64,000 nt of DNA. Source: Pieris napi (taxonomy: Eukaryota; Arthropoda; Insecta; Lepidoptera; Pieridae). The notes under the pieces were generated by a model. The model was not told the DNA's origin. It made no database searches and was given only the letters and a program-made list of their open reading frames with translations. The position numbers were made by a program, and so were the translations under genes. The stretch spans positions 11,311,501-11,375,500 of the forward strand of contig NC_062242.1 in the NCBI RefSeq assembly GCF_905475465.1, in the 5' to 3' direction. This document shows positions 35,801-47,800 of the stretch, one piece after another (positions within the stretch are counted from its first letter, which is position 1; every line of letters begins with the position of its first letter).

Positions 35801-38800
35801 TTAATTGTTTATAATCGTTTTTTTTAATTTTCTATTGTTTAAATAATTAGTTAAGAAATTTTTTTTTCCTAAAAATCATAATTGACAGTCTTCTATAAAG
35901 TAACAGAAAAAAAATTTTTTTTTATCAACAATTCTATTGTTTATTAACTTACCAATTTGTTATAAACAAATATTCAACTTTTGTTTATTTTTTTTCTAAA
36001 ACTTCTAAAATTAACAAAAACAACCATATATAACAAAGTATAGAAAAAAATTTTTTGTAAATTTTTTGATTATCATGAATATTACTTTTATTTAAAATTA
36101 AAAATTTTTTTTTCTATACTTTGTTATATATGGTTGTTTTTGTTAATTTTAGAAGTTTTAGAAAAAAAATAAACAAAAGTTGAATATTTGTTTATAACAA
36201 ATTGGTAAGTTAATAAACAAAAGAATTGTTGATTAAAAAAAATTTTTTTTCTGTTACTTTATAGAAGACTGTCAATTATGATTTTTAGGAAAAAAAAATT
36301 TCTTAACTAATTATTTAAACATTAGAAAATTAAAAAAAACGATTATAAACAATTAAAAATTGTTATTAAGGAAAATTTTTTTTTTTAAAAATCATAAAAT
36401 TTTTAGTGTAATAAAGTTGTGTTAAATTTTTTTTTAAAAATATTGATTTAATCAATTTGTTTAAAAAAAAATTATCAACAAATGGCGGGAATTTTTTTTT
36501 TGCAAATTAATAAATATCTTGTATTAATAAAAAAACGATTATATGATGATTGAGAAAAAAATTTTTTTTTTTAACATCATTACATGGATTTTTAAGTTTT
36601 GGTTTAAGTAAAAAAATTGTTATAAACAAAGTATAAATATTTTTTTAACTTTTATGGCACGATCTTGTTAAGTATGTATGTAAGAAAGGCTCTACGAAGC
36701 AAAATATTTTTACGACCATTATTTAAACATTTTTTTTCACTTACAATTAAGACGGTCGTTCGAGAAAATTTCGTTAGTTAACAATTATTTAACTTGTTGA
36801 AAAATTAACTTTAAGTAAAATTTTCAACGGGAATAAATTAATTATAGTGTTCAGAACACACCATAATTTTTTCAAATTTAAAAAAAAATATTCAATACCT
36901 TAAATAAATTAATTAATGTGCCGTAGTCGCTTTTGACGCCACTCGCGAATCCTAAAAATGTCACCCGCAGACCTATTTTCAGCGTTAAATTAACATTATA
37001 AATAATGGAGATAGAGTTCTGGGAGTCTGGAGTTTTTTGTTGGAAATTTCCTCTTCTTTCAGAATCTTTATTTGAAATTTCTTAAATATTAATAGTTTAT
37101 TAAATATTGGCAAAAAACTAAATGCCATTATTTTTTCATCTTTAATGGTCTATAACTTTTGCAATTTTTTATGTGCTAATACACGCTTTTAGCACATTTT
37201 TCTAGACGTCATTCCGGATCCAATGAGCTATCGCACATAATTTTAGGAGTAGTATCTCTATTTTGTTCCATTTTCAACTTGTCGACTAGACTATAATAGG
37301 AAACTAACGAAACAATTAAATTTATAATCTAATGAAATGATAAACAGGAAAAATACTTCGATGCTTGTCATATTGTTCTTATGCGACACTCGATCTTACC
37401 TGACTCATTTTTACTATTTCTACGATCGATTTATATATTACTAGCTGCCCTGCCTGCTGCCTTTTTCCATTTTTTCTCTCCATAACAACCTTCGTTAGAC
37501 TTCAAATAATAAATTTATAAATACTCTAATTGGTCCAGCCTTCTTCGAGTTTTGCGCTTAACATACTTTGCGATTCATTTTAATGTATATAGATTTAAAA
37601 CTTAAACGCTCGTATTACATAATACTCGACGTTACGAGATCGAAGTGTTTCTCACGTATATTTTTATAGGAAAAATAAACGTAGGTTGCGGTGATTATAA
37701 AAATTACAACAAAAAACCTTTATATAATAATTTTAATGCAGGAAGCAAAAATAAGAACATTTGTTATCGTTTCAAACCCTTGTCTATTGATTGAGGGTTG
37801 CATTAGTCGAGACGAAATGACATGAAACTCTTGCTTCTGAACAATTTATACTAAAACCATACACTGTCTAAACAATTGATTTGGTCAAGTACCAAGTACT
37901 GTGATGAGACGTGTACGTTGAGGAGCGTTCAAGTATTACGTAACGAATTTTGGGGGAGGGGGGTCCTTTTCTAAAACGTTACGACGCGGGGCGGGGATTG
38001 AATTACGCGTTATTGTTAATATTATTTTCGACTTTCCAGTACTTTACACAACATAATGGTAACTTTTAGGTATAAAGAGTCACTGGGTGGTCACGAAACG
38101 TTTTACCATTGGGTACAGAAAAACGTTACGGCGTGTTACATGGGGGGGGGGGGTCAATAATCTCCAAAAATTGTGTGACGTAATACTTAAACGCTCCCTT
38201 AACTTATATATAACAAAATAATCCAATAATTTGATAGCATTTATTGAACACTAAAGCTGTTGAGAATCGCAAACAAATCGTTAAATGTACAATCGTATTT
38301 TCAGTTCGTTTCATAGGGCATGTAAAATTGTTGTTAATGTAGAACAATAGTGACGCTACAACTTATGATCTTGGCTAGACAAGTAGTATAACGTCATAGA
38401 TCTGTCGCAGCTTAATAAGCTGTTCAATTAACAGCCTAGCCTTTTAACTAAACAGGGCCGTTTAACTAGCGGCCTGAAAGATATTATTTTCATGATGGGT
38501 TATATCTAAGGTCGCCGTATCTTATCTGTCCTTGAATATCCCCAAACTTTCGTTAAGGCGATGAGCAATTCTCTTTATCGCTTTTCATGAAAATTTCTTT
38601 GTCGTGACTATTATACGTCAGGTCGGTATTGATAACCTAAGTACATTTGACACACCTATCATTAGATTGTCTATACACTATACAGAAAAATATATTTCAG
38701 AATTCTTATGTAGGGCTGCGGGTGGGAACTTTTTTGTGGCTCTTTCTTTGACGCTTAGGTCGAATCAACTTGTCAATTGAGCTTTGACACTTTATCACAG

Positions 38801-41800
38801 GGGGCCTACCATGAACTTTCTTAAAACAATCCAGTTGAGATGCAGTTGAGTATAGGTACCTAAAGTCAGTAGCATTTTTTCGTACCATGACCGCCTATAA
38901 GCTGAAATGTATTGGCATCGCAAGAACGAATGAAAGAACGATAATTTGTTTGATGTTTCTATGTAAGTTTTGAAATTTAACTTTCAAACTTTATTTGACA
39001 GATGTTTCTATAAAAATAAGTTTTAAATAATTCATCGATCACAATAAGCTATTATATGTCTTAATATATATACATATTTATTTAATATAAAACTATTCTT
39101 TTCATATATTTTAAACGTTTCCGCCAAATTTTGATAGGAGCTTTCAATACTTTGGTGTTTACAAAATTTCAGTTTTAAAAATATAGTTTTACAAATTGTT
39201 TAACTTATAAAATAATATAATGGGGTAAGTATTGTTCACAAATTTGTTTATTAAAAATAAATACCTATATCGAAGTTAATTCCTGATATAAAACCCTTTG
39301 CAAAAGATATTACAAATCAACTTATTACTCGAAAATCATAAGTAACTATAATAAAAATTAATTCCTTAAAATTTTACAAATTAAGTTTATACGTTAACTA
39401 ATTCGTATAGTAAAAATAATTATATTTTCTTTACAGCTTAAACTGACTGAAATATCTAATATATAAAATTCCCGTGTCACAGTTTTCGTTGCCATACTCC
39501 TCCGAAACGGCTTGACCGATTTTGATGAAATTTTTTGTGCTTATCCGGTATCAATGAGAATCGGCCAACATCTATTTTTCATCCCCCTAAATGTTAGGGG
39601 TAGTCCACCCCTAAATTTTTTTCTTATGTTTTAGACAAAAATTTTAATTTCTATTTTTTTATGATACATCATTAAAAAATACATACAACCCCTAATTTTC
39701 ACCGCTTTACGATCAACCCCTATTTTTTATTATAAATGATGGCAAAACGACGTTTGCCGGATCAGCTAGTATGAATATATGTTTATATCCAATTGAACAT
39801 TGCCTGAAGACATCTTTTTCTATCTTGATTGAGTCATCCTAACTAAATGAATACTGTCATTATAATATTTTCAAATGGCTTATTATTTACACATTATAAA
39901 TTTGAAAAATACCTATGTTTTTTTAAACAACAGCAGAGGAGAATAATAAAAATTCATTAACATAATGAGGAAAAATTTAATTATTATAATTAAATTATTA
40001 ATATTATATTATTATCACCTAGAGATATGGCATTCTCATTTATTGTAAAAATGATATATTGGGGAATTATGTTTTTGTTAGACATGCCTAAATAATTAAT
40101 TGAATATTATTGGACAGTTTGTGCAATTATTTGTACACTGAAATCTTCAACGAATCAAAATCGTTAATCTATAGCAAATTATAAACTCGATCTACGATGT
40201 CGGTAGAAGGGCATTGCCGTCTTGTTTCAATCTCCGTCGATAATTTAATAATTTATTTATAATCACACTTTCCCAAAATATCCGATCCGATTTTTTGTTT
40301 CCTATATTAGCCATAGTAGATACATCTTATTATTTTAACTTTATCAACAAGTTTTAATTCAAATATTGAATTTTATTGGTTCTAAACTATTATTTGGACA
40401 TTTCGATACAAAAAAGTTGAACAGAAGGTAACTTTTTTAGAATCGCTTATTCTGTCATAGTTTGAAGGCGCAACTGTCAAATTTCGGTTCAGCCGAGCGG
40501 TCATGGTACGAATTTTCATACAAATTGAATAAACGAAATCTGATAACCGCTAAGCTTACGTGGGAACCTAAACTGTCTCGTTTTTTGGATGTCATGGTAC
40601 GAATTAGCGATGCTATTAGTTGTAGAAGAGCAATAAGAGCTCATGGTAGGGCCCCAGACTTCAACAACAACAGACAAGTATCTATATCAGATACAGTTAA
40701 ACAAATTACATTATTATTGTCTGTGTATTTTTTCTTACCTCATATCCATCCTAACAAATCGATATCAACTAATGCTTTCGACGTAGTTACTAATTATAAT
40801 TATTGCGTTAGCTTTTAGCTAATTGGTCCCTTATCTAATTATGGGTTTTATTGTACCAACAACAGGTCCTTCATATAATAAATTTAAACCACGCCTCAGT
40901 TATGACGTATTGTGTAGTATAGGGGTGAAGTCTATGGCCATTTTAATTTTTTTTTCTTCTACTAATAAAATTATGGCTAAATAAATACCAATAAACATAG
41001 AACCTATATATATTCTGTATATGTGTTTGCATGTTAACATGCATTACGGAAAAGCTTTTAATCGACTGTGGTTGAGGTTTGTGTTTATTAATACTTCGTT
41101 ATCTAAAACATACATAAAAAACAGGTTACATAAGTAATAAGTCAATGGGCGGTCTTATCGCTAACAAGCGATATCTTCCACCCAACCCTAGTAAAAATAA
41201 AAAATCACGTGTATCCGAAATTCTAACTAAAACTAAAAAGTAAAAATAATAATATTATTATATACGTTGCTATTATACATTTTAGAGAGTCTACGCCTGG
41301 CAGGTTTATCTTCATAACTTAACAGTTTTTCACCAAAGTAGGAAAGGTTTTTTTTTATTTGCATTAATCTCCAAGACATTAGTTCCCATCGACATGCTTA
41401 TTAAACGTATTAGACTGTTTTGAACAGCTCCGTCTAGTCGTGATAGAAGTAAATGGTCATATCCCTATGGATTTCACACCTGTATATAGTTATACTGTAT
41501 CCATCACTATTTAAAAACTTGTTATCAGCAATTTATTTAGTCAGTCACGACTATATTTTAGCGGGGTGTGGACATGTTATAAGGACTCAATACGTAATTA
41601 GAACAGTGATAATGATTGTTTAAATAGTCTAATTGTTAAAAAACTATTATTGATTTTGTTACAAGGTCTATCGTTAAAAATTAAAATTGGTTTAAGAATG
41701 GAGGTAGAGGATAGTTGTGTTCAAATATATGCTCACGATGCGCGCAATATTAGTACTCATTTTGCGTCCCCAAATATTATTAATGTGTTTGAAACCTGGA

Positions 41801-44800
41801 AAAAATCCGTAGAAACGAAGAACATAAAAGAAAATAAAGGAGGTCAAAAACCTGATAGTACTGGAGACGAAAAATCTGATCAAAAAAGATGGGCAGTCCC
41901 ATGGTTTAAAGGAAAACAAGAAAAACAAGAAAAAACTGTCAAAATAAAAATAATTCCTAAAGTTAATAAAGTAGTAACGTTTAATGAGAAACAAAAAGTG
42001 ACTTTAGCTGATAATGACACACCTAATAAGAAGCTATTTTCTGTGGTTGAACATAAAGAGAACAATTTGAAATTACCCCCATATTATAAAGGAAGTAATA
42101 TGTTCATGCCGACAGGACAAAAGTTATACTGGGTTTGTTAATTTACATACATTAAGTGACTAGAGACAGATTATTGTGATATTAATAAGTATAATCTTAA
42201 ATCTATATCCAATTCTCAAAACTAAATCAGTCTTGTACTTCTAACTTTCGTCTCTTTCTGTCTAGTTAAGTTTACGCTATGATAAAAAGAGGTGCTTTAG
42301 ACGATTTTTAGTGGTGTACTTTTTTAAACGGTGATAGTAGTTGCCTATATTATTTTTATAAATAGGAGGATATATAATGCTACTTTAGATTATAGTTCTT
42401 ACATCTGATTTCTACCAGTATCGTCTGTTATAAGTATTACAAAGTCAAATCATGTATACTCTAATTTTCATTCAACTTCATTCAAAAATAAAAAGGTATA
42501 TTTTTTATTTTGGAACTCGAGTTCCAGTAGCCACCAAAATAACAAATATGTATCTATTTTAATGCTTTACTTAATTCTCATGTAGGACTCGATAGAGCTT
42601 TAAATTTGAAGGTCTAACGGTAATTCTTAAGTTTATTTGCGAGCTAAACAAATGTGTCGAATTAAGAACCTTTTCTGTAAATCGTGTAAAACAGTACGAC
42701 GGATTTTGTTAATCTTATATTACTCGTTCACACACTTCTTAAATGGACAAAACTAACCAAGATTTCAAAAGAACTTAGTTCAGATAAGCGTTTAAACTTT
42801 AAACAATCGCTACCTTTGTAAAGTTAGTTTACAACTAATTAATATTCAGGTTAAAAGAGCTTGTAAAAGTGAGCATTTACATAATGGTATGAGTGGCAAG
42901 GAGAAGTAGAGATACAACGCGTCTTATGAATTCGGGTTTTATTTTTAAGCCCGGCTGGGTCTAATCTTTTTCGACCTCATTTATAATATTGTTACATATA
43001 ATAATAATGACAATTAAACCTCTTTATTCCTTGAAACATTCATCCATCTTTATAAAATATACACGCACTTAAAATTGTATACAGAAATAAATTATATTTT
43101 TCTTCCAAGGACCTCTTATAGAGTATAGGCCTCCTCCAATGAGCTCCATCTCTCTTTAAACTTGCCATCCCACCGTACGGACGGCCTCTCTTTTTTTTCT
43201 GGTGGCCCTTTCCGCCTTGCCTCTCTGTCCATCTGCATTTGAGCGAGCGGTGTGGTCCGCCCACATACAGATATTTATAAATGTTCAAGAAATGTATCAT
43301 AGGCATTAAGAATACAATATTTGTAATAATGACAATATCTTCCAGCTCGGGGAATCACGACCATCATCATTTGGTCCGGCATCATACCAGGATTTCAAGG
43401 AGATCAAATCCAGTTGTCTGGCCGAAGGAAGACTATTTGAGGACCCTGAGTTTCCAGCAACTGACCGGAGTCTGTACTACAAGGAGAGGTTGGACCGCCC
43501 CATCACTTGGTTGAGACCTGGGGTGAGTTATATAGATACTAGAAAATTCAAGTTAATGAATATTTTTTTAAAGTCTATACACGGCACTTATAAGCTGAAA
43601 CCATCTTATACATATACATGTCACTTTATTGACACTAGGTACTTAACGGTATTTTGATTTTTTTCATGAATTAAATTTAATAACAAAGACGAAACATTCT
43701 TAGATAATCTGTTTGTTAAACATTTAATATTCTATGAATAACATCCAAAAAACGCAGAACGCTTTATGTATATATGTTTTTTATCTACCATAAGGTTCGG
43801 CCATTGCGGCTAAACTCCAGCGATCTTTATATCGATATAATGATAATGTACAAGTGTGTACAGTTGCGGTGTTATTTCTCTTCATAACTCCATGACTCAA
43901 TAGAGTATGGCGAGATCTGGAGCTCATTTAAAAGCTTTATGTACTACGAGACCCTGTTAGCATAGGGAGCGTTCAAGTATTACGTCACGCAATTTTTGGA
44001 GATTATTGACAAACCCCATGTAACGCGCCGTAACGTTTTTCTGTACCCAAGTATAGTAAAACGTTTCGTGACCTCCTAGTGACTCTTTATACCTACAAGT
44101 TACCATTATTTGGTGTAAAGTACAGGAAAGTCGAAAATAATATTAACAATAACGCGTAATTCAATCCCCGCCCCGCATCGTAACGTTTTATAAAAGGACC
44201 CATCCTCAAAATTCGTCACGTAATACTTGAACGCTCCCTTATCCATAATTGATTGTTACATCATCTTGTATTGCCCGACACGTCATGAACTGAATACGAA
44301 CAAACTAGGCAACCAAGTCCTTGACTCACCTAATTTTGGGTAATTTGTAATTATGCTCAATAAAGTAGATAGTGTGTGACTAAGCTTATGTCTACTTGAA
44401 GATTAGCTGTAAATTATTTTTTTAATATTCTATTGTTTTAATATAAGTCATGAAATTCAATTTCTTAAATGGGTATTAAGGAGTTCATTCAATCGTACAG
44501 ATTTAAATTTCATTGATAACAAAGCTACTCAATAGATATCACACATCCAACAGACAATAGAGGAACCAAAGAAGGAAATAGAACTTAGCAAATATCAATC
44601 AGTATTGTCTTTTATTGACACAGAAAAACTTTTACTTAACTTTTAGACATAGAAAAACACTTTTTAACGGATTTGAAGTTATGTTTTATTATAGGTTTCT
44701 GCAGTGCGTGCGGTCACCGTGACCACGCACGCTGTAAAGCACGCGAAACGTCGGTTAAATTTAAAATTATGTAAAATAATTGTATAATGTATAATAAAAC

Positions 44801-47800
44801 ATAACTTCAAATCCGTTAAAAAGTGTTTTTCTAAATATCAATTACTTAAAACGAACTTACTCGTTTGTGGAATACCCAAAAATAAAAAGAGCAATAACAT
44901 AGACATAGAGAATTGAAGAAAACAAAGCAATTTAAACATGTTGAAAAGGATAATACAAAATGTGCCAAGAAAGTTATTATAAGTAAAGAATTTTACAGGA
45001 AATCGTAAACGATCCACAACTCTTCGTGGAGGGCTACAGCCGATTCGACGTGCAACAAGGAGAGCTTGGGGATTGCTGGCTTTTAGCTGCCGTCGCCAAT
45101 CTCACGCTGTATAGGAAGTGAGTTTAATATAATATATAGCTAGTATAATATGAGATACAAAAATTTGAACAAATACAATTTTTTAAATATTAGGTTTAAA
45201 GACATTTATTCTCATAACATACAATAGTCACTTACATCAGAACTTATATACTAAAGATACAATTTATCACGTCGTGGGTCATTGAAGAGCTTTAAGGATG
45301 AATTAGCGAACTAGAACTTGGGTGGACTTTTACGTAGTGAACTGAGAACACTCAAGAGATGGTCTTTTAGTTTTTCCCCACTCCACTTCCCCAACGCTCA
45401 ATGTTTTTTACCGTAAATATTTAACATGTAAGTGAAAATAATAGCGAGCCGTAATATGCATAATAGAACAGATTACGAAAGGAACTAAATATGGCAAATT
45501 GAAAAAAAAAATTCTTAGGATTGTTTCCTGAAAATTACGACTACTTATTTAATACAAATAAAATTTTCATTAAATACAAACTATGTAGCACACACTTCTA
45601 CATATAGACTGTATATGTACTATCATATTGCGTGGCGACGCCAACAATATAATATAACAAAAATAAATAGCCCGCGGCCAAATAAAAATAAATCGCAAAA
45701 TATGTTGCTAAGCTCAAAACTCGAAGACAGTTGAAATCCAGGTATTTTGTTTTTTGTTTATTCCTAGAACTCTGAGCTTTTTATGAAGAGTGAATATAAA
45801 AAAAAAGTGAAAAATTTAGTTTTCATTCCGGAAAAGCTAACAGTGTCTTTGGGGTAGCATAGCAAAATGTTATATAATAAGTTGGTATGTAGCTACTAAA
45901 AAGGTAGGCTAAGTAAAAAATTAATATCATTGCGAAACGCAGTTCGCGGTGGCTTTATAGTTAAGGTTACACTTAAACTAAATAAATTATTTATACGTTA
46001 CAAACATAATTTATATTACAAATACAAAACATTATTAAAAATGAATAAAAAATAACAAAGTAAGCATACCCTTTTTAGCCGTCGTATAGTGATTATTTTT
46101 TTTGGTGAAAGATTCCACTATATTTCTTATTGATATGGTTGTAAAATTAATCTTCAATTGCGGCATTATATAATTTTCGTATTCTTAGAACGTTTAGATA
46201 AAAACAGAAATGCTCTACTCATATACAGTTTCATAGATGATTTCCTTTTAATAAATTAATTAAAAAACCTAAATCATGCTATTATTTCTTTTCGTTGCAG
46301 CCATATTTCTACTAATTATTGTTTCTGTAATTTTCAGACTCTTCTTCCAAGTTGTTCCGGATGATCAGAGCTTCGACGAAGAGTACGCTGGCGTGTTTCA
46401 TTTTCGGTTTGTATTTATACATTTTTATAGAAAAAACCACTCCAATAATTGTTCAATAATTCAATTTGGAATACCTACCTTATTCAAACTTTCAAATTTA
46501 GGCGGAAAAAAAGGAGCAACAATTCTTAAAAGGCCGGTAACGCACTCGCCAGCTCTCTGGCGTTGAGAGTGTTTGCCTCCGGTTCTAAAATGTTTTTGTC
46601 CTTTTCTTCTATCGTTTCTAGAATTTAAACCAAGCCAAATTTCCTTTTGTGTAATATTTAAGTTAACCAGTCGTGGTTGTTACTAGCCACAGATTTTTTA
46701 TAGTATACGTCTCGTTGCAATTACGAAAGGTTTTTGAATTTATCTGGCCCCAAGCATTTTATGAGCATTTTTTTTTTAAAAATAACTCTTAGATTATAAA
46801 GGCTTACTTTAAATCAGTATTACCAATTTAAAAAAATATCGTTTTAGTTTCTGGCAGTACGGTCGCTGGGTGGACGTGGTGATAGATGACCGTCTACCAA
46901 CGTACAGAGGGAAACTGGTCTTCTTACATTCTTCGGAGACCAATGAGTTCTGGAGCGCTTTGCTGGAGAAGGCGTATGCCAAGTTAGTATTTTACAATTA
47001 CATACAAAAACACTTAATTTTATAGCGATTCTTGAAGAAATTAAATTACTAATAACTTTTAACTATTAAAAGTTCCAGAATTATATAAACGCTATAGTGT
47101 CATATATACAGGTTGTTCAGAGTGTGTAGTTTTCATTTACAGGATGTACAAATCTACCGATATCTGAATGAAACATGTTCTTTTGTCCTGATTACCAGTA
47201 CATATTATTTGATATGGAAATTAAAAACATAAAATACGTGGGGTCCTTCAAAAGCGTACCAATCAAAAGGCCGGCAACACACTGGCGAGCCCTCTGGCAT
47301 TGAGTGTCCATGGGCGGCAAAATATAAACGACTTAGGGTCCTTCAAGAAAAGCGTACCAATTAAAAGGCCGGCAACACACTCGCGAGTCCTCTGGCATCA
47401 CTCAACATCAGATGAGCCTCCTGCCAATTTGCCGAATGTTTTTAAAAAAAAATATATGCACATTGAAATTTGAATGCATATTTCCTGGGTTTAGATCCCC
47501 ACCACTTACGGAGAGCTGATCAACTTTTACACGCAAAACGATTTTTCTGTCACCAATTAAAAGGCCGGCAACACACTCGCGAGCCGTCTGCCATTGACGA
47601 GCCTCCTGTCTATTTGCCCCCTGTTCTATAAAAAAAATACATAGGCATATTTAGTGAATATAGTTCCCCACCACCTACGGAGCGCTGATCAAGTTCTCCA
47701 CGCATTTTTTTAATTACCTATTACGTCATTATAGTAGTGTTTATAAGTAAATTTAATACAGGCTCCATGGATCGTACGAGGCCCTCAAAGGCGGCTCCAC

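Noticed and set aside
40462..40818. 118-codon plus-strand open frame
   Set aside because: No start context, domain or splice logic; composition looks like A+T-rich intron sequence. It was not supported as a gene.
44651..44832. Tc1/mariner MITE with TA duplication
   Set aside because: The tips could be read as TA-flanked inverted repeats, but the core and one arm match the Penelope-like element at 51142-51699, so that origin is preferred.
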